The notes: a model not told the origin generated them from the letters alone. DNA of 64,000 nucleotides from Hyphomicrobiales bacterium (GCA_003135415.1 PLBP01000005.1:29313-93312); one strand, 5' to 3'. Counted from the stretch's first letter, positions 50,305 through 59,224 are shown. Made by a program: numbers and translations.

Positions 50305-51726
50305 ATGCCCACCCAAATGATCGTCCCCTTGATCGTCGCCTGCGCCCTCTTCATGGAGAACCTCGATGCGACGGTGATCTCCACGGCGCTGCCGGCGATC
50401 TCGATCGATCTCCACGAGGACCCGATCGCGCTCAAGCTCGCGCTTACTTCCTATTTGTTGACGCTCGCGGTCTTCATTCCGATTTCAGGCTGGATGGCCG
50501 ACCGCTTCGGCGCGCGTACGGTGTTTCGCGTCGCGATCGTCATCTTCACGGCGGGCTCGGCGCTTTGCGGCTCCGCCACCTCGCTTCTCGATTTCGTCGT
50601 TTACCGCATCATCCAAGGCGTCGGCGGCGCGATGATGACGCCGGTGGGCCGGCTGGTGATCGTGCGTCTCGTGCCCAAGCACGAACTCGTCTCGGCGCTC
50701 GCCTGGCTCGTGGTACCGGCGCTGCTCGGGCCGTTGATCGGGCCGCCGCTCGGCGGCTTCATCACAACTTATTTCTCGTGGCGCTGGATTTTCTGGATCA
50801 ACATTCCGATCGGAATCATCGGCATCCTGCTCGCGACCCGCTTCATCGAAAACATCCGCGAGCAGAACGTGCCGCCACTGGACGTCAGGGGCTTCGTGCT
50901 CTCGGGCGCAGGCCTCGCGGGGCTTGCCTTCGGCTTCACCACCATCGGCCAGAATTTTATGCCGACATCGATCTCGCTCGCGCTCATGGCCGTGGGCGCG
51001 GCCGCGCTCTTCGCCTACGTGCTGCACGCGCGCTCGGTGCCCTTCCCGCTCCTCGATCTCAAGCTGCTTTCGATCCCCACCTTTCGCGCGAGCGTCGCCG
51101 GTGGCTCCTTGTTCCGTATCGGTATCGGCGCGCTGCCGTTCCTGTTGCCGCTCCTCTTCCAGATCGGCTTCGGAATGAGCGCGCTGCAATCGGGATTGCT
51201 CACCTTCGCAGGCGCGATCGGCGCCATGGTGATGCGCGCGAGTGCCGCGACGATTCTCCGCCACTTCGGTATCAAGCGGGTCGTGTTGATCAATACGATG
51301 GTGGCCGCGGCCTTCATCGCAGCCTGTGCGCTGTTCCGGCCGGACACGCCCTATGCTTTCATTATATTCGTTCTGCTTGTCGGCGGCTTCTTTCGCGCGC
51401 TGCAGTTCACGAGCCTCAATTCGCTCGCCTTCGCCGACCTGGGTTCAAGCGAGATGAGCCAGGCGACGAGCTTCACGAGCGTCGCCCAGCAGATTTCGAT
51501 CACCGCCGGCGTCGCGGTCGCAGCACTCGCGCTCGAAGGCGTGCGCTTCGTGCGCGGCGATGTCGTGCTCGCGGCGAGCGACTTTATCCCGGCATTCCTG
51601 GTCGTTGCCGTGGTTTCGGCCTCTTCGATCTTTTTCTTGCTGCCGCTGCCGATCGACGCCGGCGCTTCGCTCACCGCGTTGCCGCCGGACGAAGCGCCAC
51701 CGCCGGAATCGGGCAAGGAGATTTGA
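50305..51726 (+). CDS. MFS transporter, DHA2 (14-helix drug:H+ antiporter) family
   Basis: The 473-residue product has the DHA2 start FMENLDATVISTALPAIS (motif D1) and the loop motif GWMADRFGARTVF. Motif C appears as VPALLGPLIGPPLGGFI after helix 5. About 14 helices can be counted. These proteins export drugs or small metabolites using the proton gradient; the substrate is not predictable. No membrane-fusion partner gene is next to it and no regulator is adjacent. Confidence 0.87.
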   Translation: MPTQMIVPLIVACALFMENLDATVISTALPAISIDLHEDPIALKLALTSYLLTLAVFIPISGWMADRFGARTVFRVAIVIFTAGSALCGSATSLLDFVVYRIIQGVGGAMMTPVGRLVIVRLVPKHELVSALAWLVVPALLGPLIGPPLGGFITTYFSWRWIFWINIPIGIIGILLATRFIENIREQNVPPLDVRGFVLSGAGLAGLAFGFTTIGQNFMPTSISLALMAVGAAALFAYVLHARSVPFPLLDLKLLSIPTFRASVAGGSLFRIGIGALPFLLPLLFQIGFGMSALQSGLLTFAGAIGAMVMRASAATILRHFGIKRVVLINTMVAAAFIAACALFRPDTPYAFIIFVLLVGGFFRALQFTSLNSLAFADLGSSEMSQATSFTSVAQQISITAGVAVAALALEGVRFVRGDVVLAASDFIPAFLVVAVVSASSIFFLLPLPIDAGASLTALPPDEAPPPESGKEI

Positions 51727-51731
51727 AGTTT

Positions 51732-51858
51732 CTTATCCCTCCCTTAAGGGGAGGGATGGCGAGCACCGAAGGTGCGAGCCGGGTGGGGTGAACTTTAGAA
51801 CCCCACCCGGTCGCTCGCTAACGCTCGCGACCACCCTCCCCGGAACGGGGAGGGATAA
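51732..51858. repeat. long nested palindrome between the DHA2 transporter and rlmE
   Basis: The whole gap is an inverted-repeat nest: outer arms TTATCCCTCCC and GGGAGGGATAAG, each with its own small hairpin, then GGGTGGGGT against ACCCCACCC around a short AT-rich centre, with GCGAGC arms between. It appears built from two head-to-head copies of the CCCTCCCC hairpin repeat. It lies between convergent genes. Confidence 0.75.
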
Positions 51859-51863
51859 GGGGC

Positions 51864-52526
51864 TTAGCCGCGGAATCCCGTCGCCAGCACGTAAAGCTCC
51901 GCCGAATCGGCGCGGCTCGCGGGCGGCTTGATGTGCTTCACGCTGGTAAAATCGCGCTTGAGCGATGCCAGCAACGCGGCCTCGGTGCCGCCCTGGATGA
52001 CTTTGGCGAGAAACGCTCCGCCCGGTGCCAGCACTTCGCGGGCGAATTCGGCTGCGGCTTCGACGAGCGCCACGATCTTCAAATGGTCGGTGCGGCGGTG
52101 ACCGGTGGCGTTCGCCGCCATATCGCAGAGCACCGCGTCGGCGGGGCCATTGAGCAAAGTCTTGAGTTTTGCGGGCGCGTCAGCGTCGAGAAAATCGAGC
52201 CGCAGGAACTCGACGCCCGGAACGGACTTCATCTCCAATAGATCGATCGCGACCACGCGGCCCTTGCCCGCGCCCACGCGTTCGGCCGCGATCTGGCTCC
52301 AGCCGCCGGGGGCGGCGCCCAAATCGACGACGCGGGCGCCCCGCTTCAAGAACCTCGCCTTGTCGTCGATCTCGGCGAGCTTATAGGCTGCGCGCGAGCG
52401 ATAGCCTTCGGTTTTCGCGCGCTTTACATAAGGGTCGTTGAGCTGCCGCTCGAGCCACAGGCGCGAGGAGTGCTTGCGCTTCTTCGGCTTCAGCTTCACT
52501 TTCTTACGGCGGTTCTCGTCGGGCAT
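51864..52526 (-). CDS. rlmE: 23S rRNA 2'-O-methyltransferase RlmE (FtsJ/RrmJ)
   Basis: RlmE methylates the ribose of a uridine in the 23S A-loop at a late stage of 50S assembly. The 220-residue product has a lysine-rich leader, then [18 protein letters not shown] with the catalytic lysine. The SAM motif is [13 protein letters not shown], the catalytic aspartate lies in [17 protein letters not shown], and the second lysine in [10 protein letters not shown]. It starts 5 bp after the Ppx/GppA gene and is cotranscribed with it. Confidence 0.95.
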   Translation of the reverse strand: MPDENRRKKVKLKPKKRKHSSRLWLERQLNDPYVKRAKTEGYRSRAAYKLAEIDDKARFLKRGARVVDLGAAPGGWSQIAAERVGAGKGRVVAIDLLEMKSVPGVEFLRLDFLDADAPAKLKTLLNGPADAVLCDMAANATGHRRTDHLKIVALVEAAAEFAREVLAPGGAFLAKVIQGGTEAALLASLKRDFTSVKHIKPPASRADSAELYVLATGFRG

Positions 52527-52531
52527 CGCCC

Positions 52532-53626
52532 CTAGTTAGCCCAAACGCCGTCGGCGCGCATCAATTCGACCAGCATCCCTTCGCGCAAGCCGCGGTCGGC
52601 GACGCGCAGGCGATCGCACGGGAACACGCGGCGGATCGCCTCGAAGATGGCGCAGCCCGCAAGCACGAGATCGGCGCGGTCGGCGCCGATGCAAGGATGC
52701 GCGACGCGCTCGGCATAGCTCGTCGACAACAGGCCCTCAACGACCGCGCTCACGTCCTTGGCGCAAAGCCACACCCCATCGACCTGCTGGCGGTCGTAGC
52801 GCGGCAATTTCAGGTGCACGCCCGCGATCGTCGTCACCGTGCCGGACGTCCCCAGCAGGTGATAGTTCTTGGCGCCGTTCGCCTTGGCCTCGCGGGAGAA
52901 CGCCTCGATCAGCGGGACCGCTTCGCCCACCATCGATTCGAACGTCTCGCGCGAGACCAACTCGCCACCGTGGCGCTCGGCGAGCGAAACCACCCCCATT
53001 GAGAGCGATACCCAGGCGAGCATCGGCGCAACCGGCGGCCCGCGATCGAGCGTTTGCGCGCGGCCCAGAAGCGCCAGCTCCGAAGAGCCGCCGCCGATGT
53101 CGAACAAGATCGCGCCGTCGGCGTCGGGATCGAGCAAAGGCGCGCAACCATAAGCGGCGAGCCGCGCCTCGGTCTCGCGATCGATGATTTCGAGCGTGAG
53201 ACCCGCCTCTTGCTTGACGCGCGCGAGAAACTCGGCGCCGTTCTCGGCGGCGCGCGCCGCCTCGGTCGCGATCAGCCGCGCGCGCACTTGGCCGCGATGC
53301 GCGAGCTTCATCGCGCAGACCCTGAGCGCGCCGATCGCGCGGTCCATCGCGCTATCCGCGAGCCGGCGGGTGCGGCCGAGCCCCTCGCCGAGCCGTACGA
53401 TGCGGGAGAAAGCGTCGACTACGCGAAAAGAATCCCGCGTCGGATGCGCGACCAACAGGCGGCAGTTGTTGGTGCCAAGATCGAGCGCGGCATAGAACGA
53501 GCGGCCCGCCGCGTCGTCATGACGCGAGGATGAACCGTACCGTCCGAAACGGGACCGGTGTCGGCGCCGGTTGCGCGTGCCCGTTCCGTGCGGTCCGGAC
53601 GCGCCCCCTGCGCGCTCGTCCGCCAT
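52532..53626 (-). CDS. Ppx/GppA family phosphatase
   Basis: Members degrade polyphosphate or pppGpp. The 364-residue product has a basic, glycine-rich leader of about 45 residues, then [17 protein letters not shown] and [15 protein letters not shown], the two phosphate-binding loops of the ASKHA fold, with [18 protein letters not shown] between them. C-terminal HD-type regulatory domains of longer Ppx proteins are absent. The substrate (polyphosphate or pppGpp) cannot be decided from the sequence. It is coupled to rlmE, a frequent pairing in alphaproteobacteria. Confidence 0.9.
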   Translation of the reverse strand: MADERAGGASGPHGTGTRNRRRHRSRFGRYGSSSRHDDAAGRSFYAALDLGTNNCRLLVAHPTRDSFRVVDAFSRIVRLGEGLGRTRRLADSAMDRAIGALRVCAMKLAHRGQVRARLIATEAARAAENGAEFLARVKQEAGLTLEIIDRETEARLAAYGCAPLLDPDADGAILFDIGGGSSELALLGRAQTLDRGPPVAPMLAWVSLSMGVVSLAERHGGELVSRETFESMVGEAVPLIEAFSREAKANGAKNYHLLGTSGTVTTIAGVHLKLPRYDRQQVDGVWLCAKDVSAVVEGLLSTSYAERVAHPCIGADRADLVLAGCAIFEAIRRVFPCDRLRVADRGLREGMLVELMRADGVWAN

Positions 53627-53890
53627 GGCGTTCCTTTCCCGTGCGTGCCGGCCGCGCCAATTTTGCGCTCGACGGCCGCTCGGTGTTCTTGAGTTCCTCC
53701 AGTTGAGGGCGAGTGTAACAGCGCGCCCTGGGGGCGCAACACCTGTGCGATGATCGGGCGGGTTGCACGGATTTCTTGCGGCGTGCGAGATAGAAACGGT
53801 AATTACCTCCCTGCTTGCACGGGCGGGACGCCTCGACTAGTTGTCTCCCCCTCCAGCGGGCCCAGAGTCATTCGTTCAGGGTAGAAGATC

Positions 53891-54670
53891 ATGGACAGGC
53901 ATGAGCTCAATCGCATCATCGATCATGTGGCGGCCGCGATCGACGCGGCACCGGTGGGACAGGACCCGTTCTTCCATCTCAAGCTCGGCAACATCTTTCC
54001 GCCGGACGTGTACGCGAAAATGATGCAGGAAATGCCGGTCGCGAGCGATTACCGGCGCATGTCCGGCCGCACCAAATCGACGCGGAAGATGGACGGGGGC
54101 GGCACACGCGTAAAAATCGACCTCTTCCCCGAATATATCCGGCATCTGCCGCGCGAGAAGCGCGAGCTTTGGAACGCGATCGGCAAGGTGCTGTGCTCCG
54201 CCAAGGTGCGCGACGCCTTCATGCGGCGGCTCGCGCCCGGCCTCGAGCGGCGCTACGGCGCGAATTACCAGAAGGTCGGCATGTATCCGATTCCGATTCT
54301 CACCCGCGACGTGCCCGGCTACCGCATCGGGATTCACCCCGACACGCGTTGGAAGGGCATGACCATCCAGCTTTACTTGCCGCGCGACAACTCGATCGAT
54401 CACGTCGGCACCATCTTCCACTCGCGCAATCCGGACAAGACATTCATCCGCGCTTCCCAAATGAAGTTCGCACCGAACTCGGGTTATGCCTTCGCGGTCG
54501 ACAAGAATACTTGGCACTCCGTCGACACGGTCGGGCCGGAGGTCGATACGCGCGATTCGATCCTGCTCACCTATTTTGTCGACAAGAACCCGCTGCAGGT
54601 GTTGCGCAACCGCGGCAAGCGGATCGGCAACTTCCTCCTCAACGAAGTCCGCAACATCGCACGGCAGTGA
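53891..54670 (+). CDS. 2OG-Fe(II) oxygenase-like protein
   Basis: The 259-residue product has a helical N-terminal part containing FFHLKLGNIFPPDVYAKMM, then a double-stranded-beta-helix pattern with GIHPDTRWKG (His149, Asp151), NTWHSVDTV (His209) and TRDSILLTYFV (Arg221). This is the HxD...H...R arrangement of Fe(II)/2-oxoglutarate oxygenases. It resembles in layout the frameshifted gene at 46521-47253. It is 29 bp upstream of an atypical SDR gene, and the two probably form a pair. The substrate is unknown; a glycan or lipid role is only a guess. Confidence 0.7.
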   Translation: MDRHELNRIIDHVAAAIDAAPVGQDPFFHLKLGNIFPPDVYAKMMQEMPVASDYRRMSGRTKSTRKMDGGGTRVKIDLFPEYIRHLPREKRELWNAIGKVLCSAKVRDAFMRRLAPGLERRYGANYQKVGMYPIPILTRDVPGYRIGIHPDTRWKGMTIQLYLPRDNSIDHVGTIFHSRNPDKTFIRASQMKFAPNSGYAFAVDKNTWHSVDTVGPEVDTRDSILLTYFVDKNPLQVLRNRGKRIGNFLLNEVRNIARQ

Positions 54671-54699
54671 CAAGCGCCGCCGCGGCCGATTGACCGAAG

Positions 54700-55488
54700 A
54701 TGGAACGCGAGTTTGACGGCAAGATCGTGGTGGTGACCGGCGGCAGCCGCGGCATCGGCCGCGCGATTGCCGCCGCCTTCGCGGGCGCCGGCGCGCAAAC
54801 CGTGATCGCCGCTTCGTCGGAGAAAAATCTCGCCAGCGCCGCCGAAATCATCGCGAAGAAGGGCGGGCCGGCAACGCTCACCCGTGCCGGCGACCTCAAA
54901 CAGCTCGAAAACTGCGAAGCGCTGTTCGATCTCGTCGGCTCGCGTTTCGGCCGCTGCGATATCCTGGTGAACTGCGCCGGCGCGACAAAAGCGGGAAATT
55001 TTCTCGAGCTGATCGACGAGGACTGGCAAGACGGCTTCGCGCTCAAATTCTTCGCGGCTGTTCGCCTATGCCGCCTGTTCTGGCCGATGCTGAAGGCGGC
55101 GAGCGGCCACGTCGTCAATATCGTCGGGGGTGCTGCGCGGACGCCGGACCAGAATTTCCTCATCGGCGGATCGGTGAATGCCGCGTTCGCAAATTTCTCC
55201 AAGGGCCTCGCCGACCGCGGCAAGCACGACGGCGTCAACGTCAATGTCATCCATCCGGGGCTGACGGAGACTGAGCGCTTCTTCGAGCAGGCGAAACGCC
55301 GCGCCAAGGCTGCGAACATCACGCCCGAGGAAGCGATCAACCGCGTGATCGAGAAACAGGGCATCCGGCGGATCGCCAAGCCCGAGGACATCGCCGAGCT
55401 CGCACTATTTTTGTGCTCGCCGCGCGGCAGCCATATTCAGGGCAGCGCCATCGCCGTCGACGGCGGCGCGACACCGGGATTTTATTGA
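54700..55488 (+). CDS. SDR family protein lacking the YxxxK active site
   Basis: The 262-residue product has the cofactor motif TGGSRGIGRA and LVNCAGATKAGNF, and the C-terminal IQGSAIAVDGGATPGFY, so the Rossmann fold is intact. Where classical enzymes have Y-x-x-x-K it reads IGGSVNAAFANFSKGLA: the tyrosine position is a glycine and the lysine an asparagine. A few SDR subfamilies have this GGSVNAA pattern and their chemistry is unclear. It follows the 2OG-Fe(II) oxygenase-like gene closely and is likely cotranscribed. Confidence 0.8.
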   Translation: MEREFDGKIVVVTGGSRGIGRAIAAAFAGAGAQTVIAASSEKNLASAAEIIAKKGGPATLTRAGDLKQLENCEALFDLVGSRFGRCDILVNCAGATKAGNFLELIDEDWQDGFALKFFAAVRLCRLFWPMLKAASGHVVNIVGGAARTPDQNFLIGGSVNAAFANFSKGLADRGKHDGVNVNVIHPGLTETERFFEQAKRRAKAANITPEEAINRVIEKQGIRRIAKPEDIAELALFLCSPRGSHIQGSAIAVDGGATPGFY

Positions 55489-55547
55489 GCGCGGCTGGCC
55501 GTAATCTCACCGCCGGCGTTATCGCATCGAATGCTCGTCACGATATT

Positions 55548-55623
55548 GGGGCATGATCTTTTCCGAAAACCGGTTCCCACCCCGGATCAAGTCCGGGGCA
55601 GTCTTTTTCGGGATCATGCCCTA
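55548..55623. repeat. composite palindromic repeat (copy of the 13466 element with an insert)
   Basis: The outer arms GGCATGATC and GATCATGCC and the internal TTTTCCGAAAACCGGTT match the element at 13466-13513 in the opposite orientation. One arm is interrupted by a second perfect palindrome, CCCCGGATCAAGTCCGGGG. This is a mosaic of two repeat types in the leader of the tautomerase gene. Confidence 0.75.
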
Positions 55624-55642
55624 ACCCGCTCTGGAGGAAGCC

Positions 55643-56032
55643 ATGCCATTGGTCAGAATTTCGCTCCGAAAAGGAAGGCCCGCAAGCTATCGCAAGAAGA
55701 TCGCGGATAATATTTATCTGGCGCTCCGCGAGACGTTCGACGTGCCGGAAGAAGATCGTTTCGTCACGGTGGACGAATATGAGCCGGATAATTTCTTCTA
55801 CAGCAAAAACTATCTCGGGACCGAGCGCAGCAACGATTTCATCGTCGTTCAGATCACGGTCAGCAATACGAGAACGGTGGCGCAGAAGCAGGCGCTGTTC
55901 AGACGCATCGTCGAGCGGCTGCAAGCTGATCTCGGCCTCAAGCCTGACGACGTTTTCATCAATTTGCTCGAAGTCGGAAAAGAAAATTGGTCGTTTGGAC
56001 GCGGCATCGCGCAGTATGTGACTGCGGCGTAA
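55643..56032 (+). CDS. tautomerase family protein
   Basis: The 129-residue product begins MPLVRISLRKG, exposing Pro1 after removal of methionine, the catalytic base of 4-oxalocrotonate tautomerase and MSAD/cis-CaaD-like enzymes. It has two beta-alpha-beta units (second: IVVQITVSNTRTVAQKQALFRRI) as in the longer 120-130 residue members. The natural substrate is unknown. A GGAGG site precedes the ATG. Confidence 0.85.
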   Translation: MPLVRISLRKGRPASYRKKIADNIYLALRETFDVPEEDRFVTVDEYEPDNFFYSKNYLGTERSNDFIVVQITVSNTRTVAQKQALFRRIVERLQADLGLKPDDVFINLLEVGKENWSFGRGIAQYVTAA

Positions 56033-56116
56033 CGTCAGGGCAATGCCGGCGTTTTTACTGTTTTTCGCAAACGGATTCGCCTAGACTCGCGATCGAATGG
56101 TCATGGAGGGTTGAAT

Positions 56117-56464
56117 ATGAGCGATATCGATTGGGGCGGCCTGCTCAAGGGCGTCGCCAGTGAGCTCGGCAAGCAGGCGCCGACCATCCTGTCGCAGGTG
56201 CTGGCGAATAGCGGCGGGTTACAGGGCGTTGTCAACAAGCTGCAGCAGGCGGGCCTCGACAAGCAGGTCGCCTCCTGGCTTTCGAACGGACAGAACATTC
56301 CGGTCACCAAGGAGCAGCTGCGCGCCGCGATCAACGACAAGGAGCTGCAGCACATCGCCCGCTCGCTGGGCGTGCCGGTCGATCAGGCGCTCGATGTGCT
56401 GGCGAAATACTTGCCGGAGGCGGTCGATCAGGCGAGCCCGAACGGGCAAATCCAGAAGAAATAA
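56117..56464 (+). CDS. YidB family protein
   Basis: The 115-residue product has GLLKGVASELGKQAPTILSQVL, then LQQAGLDKQVASWLSNGQN and LGVPVDQALDVLAKYLPEAVDQ, the pattern of YidB/DUF937 proteins. The family function is unknown. The ORF track begins at a TTG two codons earlier, but the ATG at 56117 is likelier because GGAGGG lies about ten bases before it. Confidence 0.85.
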   Translation: MSDIDWGGLLKGVASELGKQAPTILSQVLANSGGLQGVVNKLQQAGLDKQVASWLSNGQNIPVTKEQLRAAINDKELQHIARSLGVPVDQALDVLAKYLPEAVDQASPNGQIQKK

Positions 56465-56522
56465 AATTCGATGCGAAATGAAGTTGCGGCGGCGCAATGA
56501 GATCGCGCCGCCGCCGCACTAA

Positions 56523-56999
56523 TCACATGCCTTTTTCTTTCATGCGTTTATCGCACGCGCTCCAGTATTTCGGCCAGGTCTGACCCTTTTCGATGTGGCC
56601 GGCCGCCTTTTCCTCACGCCATTCCTTGCCGCAAGCACGCTCGCGCGCGTACATCGCCTCACGGCCTGACTTACCCTTCACTTCGCCCGCGGTCGACGGC
56701 GGCGTGGTGACTGGCGGCATGGTTGTCTTCTCGGCCTTCTCTTTCTTGGCTTCCTTCTTCTCTTCGGCCTTCTCTTTCTTGGTTTCCTTCTTCTCTTCCT
56801 TGCCGCCGCCGGCTTTCGCCTCGCATGCGGCAACCCAATCCTTTTTCTTGGAGTCTTTCTTCTCGGCCTTCGTCATGTCCCTCCACTGGGTGTCACAGTT
56901 CCTCGTCCTTGTTTCTTGCGCTGAAACGGGAGCGGTGAACGCGACGGCGGAACCGAGAAACGCGACAGAACACAAACCAACAATCAAACGGCTATTCAT
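56523..56999 (-). CDS. secreted Lys/Glu-rich protein with two Cys-Trp modules
   Basis: The 158-residue product has a signal peptide (SRLIVGLCSVAFLGSAVAF ending near PVSAQE). Two similar modules follow: NCDTQWRDMTKAEKK...WVAACEAK and ACGKEWREEKAAGHIEKG...YWSACDKR, each with a cysteine, W, K-rich stretch and final W/Y-x-x-AC. Between them is a repetitive charged linker based on KKETKKEKAEEKKEAKKE and a TTMPPVTTPPST segment. The paired cysteines suggest one disulfide per module in the periplasm. Function is not recognised. Confidence 0.75.
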   Translation of the reverse strand: MNSRLIVGLCSVAFLGSAVAFTAPVSAQETRTRNCDTQWRDMTKAEKKDSKKKDWVAACEAKAGGGKEEKKETKKEKAEEKKEAKKEKAEKTTMPPVTTPPSTAGEVKGKSGREAMYARERACGKEWREEKAAGHIEKGQTWPKYWSACDKRMKEKGM

Positions 57000-57519
57000 T
57001 GCGGCCTCCTTGATGGCGCATCGGAAGTCGCTCGGCCGCGGCGCCCAACTGCGCCCAGGTCGGAGCTCTTCTTGCGGCAATTCCGCACTAGAACTGCGGG
57101 AAATACAAGACAGGGAAATAGCCACTTCACGCTTGTGATCGAAAACGCCGCAGCCGTGCGGTATCCGAGGCGGGGCTAAATTTGCACAGCGAAATCATTG
57201 CCTTATCTTGCCGCAATCGGTTTCCTGCACTGCAGCGACGCGCCGGCGTGATGCGGCGTGCCGTCCGTCATTACCAAATCGGCGCGCTTTTGAGGCGACT
57301 CACGGCGCGCGCTTCCGCGCCGAGGTTCGCGTCCGAGGATTCGTGACAAGCGTTTCCTATCCTCCCAGAGCCTCCCGGATGTCGCGTTTTTTCGTTTGAG
57401 TAAGCCGTCCGGATCGAGCAGTCTTCGTTTTCCGTGCCGTCCGGCCGCGCTGGAACACGGGCGCCGGGGCCGTGGGGGCGTCGGTGTGAGGCGCCTACCC
57501 GAAACGGAAGGAAGCCCGT
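57000..57519. other. 520-bp stretch without a supported gene
   Basis: This region lies between the minus-strand Cys-Trp secreted protein and a small plus-strand membrane protein. It must hold their promoters. The one ORF starting inside it (57208-57399) lacks any domain-like pattern and was not accepted. No convincing RNA gene or large repeat was seen. Confidence 0.5.
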
Positions 57520-57681
57520 ATGTCGACGCTTATCAGCCTCCTCATCACCGTTCTTGTCATCGTTCTCGTCCTCTATCTCGTCAATATGCTTCCGCTCGAC
57601 CGGAAAATGAAACAGATCGCGCAGATCATCGTCATCATCATCGGCATTCTCTCGCTCTTGCGTTATCTCGCGGTGTTCTAA
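57520..57681 (+). CDS. small two-helix membrane protein (53 aa)
   Basis: This ORF is below the length cut-off of the track. It encodes 53 residues: a first helix LISLLITVLVIVLVLYLVN, a short polar turn LPLDRKMKQI, and a second helix AQIIVIIIGILSLLRYL. The pattern matches a widespread class of tiny two-helix membrane proteins (Thivi_2564-like) of unknown function. A GGAAGG site lies about eight bases before the ATG, and an intrinsic-type terminator follows 30 bp after the stop. Confidence 0.8.
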   Translation: MSTLISLLITVLVIVLVLYLVNMLPLDRKMKQIAQIIVIIIGILSLLRYLAVF

Positions 57682-57710
57682 AAACCCGCCCTGCCGGAGC
57701 CGGCATAGAA

Positions 57711-57733
57711 ACGCGGCCCTTCGCGGGCCGCGT
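57711..57733 (+). terminator. intrinsic terminator after the 53-aa membrane protein
   Basis: ACGCGGCCC and GGGCCGCGT form a perfect 9-bp stem with a TTCGC loop, followed by AATCTTTT. It ends the small-gene transcript and may also face the convergent gene at 57763. Confidence 0.8.
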
Positions 57734-57762
57734 AATCTTTTCAACCGGCCGCCTTTCCCGAT

Positions 57763-58386
57763 TTACATCGGCGGCGTTAGGCCGTCACGCCCGACGCCGA
57801 TGCGGGCCGCGACGAGGCTCCCATCCGGCTGCTTGGCGGCGCCCGCGATGAAGATCTTGGCGCCCACCTTCAACTCGCTTTTGTCGCCCGGTACATAGGC
57901 CACGATCGGCACGCCGGGCGGAACGACGATGGTTTTTTCGCCGTCCTTATATTTGAGCGTCATCGTTTGGGCGTCGGCCTTGGCCACCACCTCGGCGACG
58001 GTCGCGTTGGTCATGGTGCTGTTTGGCCGCAAGTCCCAGGGCCGGAAGCCCTCGGCGGTGCCGCGCATCGCTTCCGGGAAGATCAGCACCTCGAGCGCGC
58101 GCTGGCTGCCGTCCTCCTGCGGCATGCCGGCGATGCCGACATAGCTGCCCGCTTTGATGTCGGCCATCGACGCCTTAACGACGCCCGCCACGGTCGCGTT
58201 GTCGGCGATCTTGATCGCGAGTTTCGTCCCGTCCCGTGCGGTTACGCTCATCGTCTGGCCGTCAATACCGTCGATGGTGCCGCGCACACGCACGGTCTGT
58301 TCCTGCGCCGACGCGATCGCGACGATAGCGACGGCGAGCGCAAGCGCAGCGACGGTAACGAGGCGCCATTTGGTTTTGCGATCCAT
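57763..58386 (-). CDS. exported protein with two OB-like repeats (DUF5666-like)
   Basis: The 207-residue product has a signal peptide (TKWRLVTVAALALAVAIVAI ending near ASAQE). The rest contains two similar segments: VRVRGTIDGIDGQTMSVTARDGTKLAIKI...VGIAGMPQEDGSQRALEVLIFP, and VAEVVAKADAQTMTLKYKDGEKTIVV...IFIAGAAKQPDGSLVAARI. Each looks like a small OB-type beta domain as in DUF5666 proteins. Function is unknown. It is on its own and convergent with the 53-residue membrane protein. Confidence 0.7.
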   Translation of the reverse strand: MDRKTKWRLVTVAALALAVAIVAIASAQEQTVRVRGTIDGIDGQTMSVTARDGTKLAIKIADNATVAGVVKASMADIKAGSYVGIAGMPQEDGSQRALEVLIFPEAMRGTAEGFRPWDLRPNSTMTNATVAEVVAKADAQTMTLKYKDGEKTIVVPPGVPIVAYVPGDKSELKVGAKIFIAGAAKQPDGSLVAARIGVGRDGLTPPM

Positions 58387-58532
58387 GACTTTCTCCGATT
58401 ATTGTCGGCTAACAACCCCTCGAACCGCCGAGCCGGCTGTTTATTCCCCGGAGGTATGGCGCTCCGAGCCTGTTTTCAGGAGTATATTGAGGTGTCTATT
58501 GGCGCCCGCGAACCTGCAAGGGAGGAACTTTC

Positions 58533-59135
58533 ATGACCGACTCCAAGCTTTACCATGAGGGAAATCGCCGGCTGCAGGATCGGTTCCAAAGCCGCAAGAT
58601 CGCCGACCGGCTGGAGCAGGTCACCACCCGCGCGCAGTTCACCGAAGGCGACAAGGATTTCATCGAAAGCGTGCGCTACTTCTTCCTCGCGACCGCTGAC
58701 AGCGAGGGCCGGCCGGACTGCTCGTTCAAGGGTGGTGCGCCGGGTTTCGTGCGGGTCACCGGTCCCTCCGAGCTCGTCTTCCCCGATTTCGACGGCAACG
58801 GAATGTTCAAGAGTCTCGGCAATATCGAGGTCAATTCCGAGGTCGGCTTGCTCTTCCTCGACTTCGAAAAACCGCGCCGCCTGCGCGTAAACGGAAGGGC
58901 TCTCATCCGCGCCGACGATCCCTTGCTCGCGCACACGGTCGGCGCGCAATTGATCGTGCGCGTCCGCGCGCGCGCGATCTTTCCCAATTGCCCGCGCTAT
59001 ATCCCGACGATGAAGCTCGCCGAGGAATCGAACTACGCACCACGGAAGGGTCGCGATTTTCCCGAGCCCGCCTGGAAAGGCTTTCCTGAATTCAAGGATG
59101 CCATTCACCCGCGGCAGCCGACATTCAAAGGTTAA
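58533..59135 (+). CDS. pyridoxamine 5'-phosphate oxidase family protein
   Basis: The 200-residue product is a split-barrel flavin-binding protein: FFLATADSEGRPDCSFKGG, then LVFPDFDGNGMFKSLGNI and VGLLFLDFEKPRRLRVNGRA, with IFPNCPRYIPTMKL near the end. These are the usual features of general PNPOx-like oxidoreductases, not of the PdxH enzyme itself, which has a different C terminus. GGAGGAAC precedes the ATG. The reaction is unknown. Confidence 0.87.
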   Translation: MTDSKLYHEGNRRLQDRFQSRKIADRLEQVTTRAQFTEGDKDFIESVRYFFLATADSEGRPDCSFKGGAPGFVRVTGPSELVFPDFDGNGMFKSLGNIEVNSEVGLLFLDFEKPRRLRVNGRALIRADDPLLAHTVGAQLIVRVRARAIFPNCPRYIPTMKLAEESNYAPRKGRDFPEPAWKGFPEFKDAIHPRQPTFKG

Positions 59136-59224
59136 GGCTTTTCAAGGCCTCCGTCGCCGCCGGGAACCAACTTTCACTTCCTGCGTTGAGGCTCAGATTT
59201 TCCATCAACGCGCGAGGGAACGCC

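Noticed and set aside
57208-57399. 63-residue ORF in the 57-kb gap
   Set aside because: No domain-like pattern, no ribosome-binding site and composition like a random GC-rich ORF.
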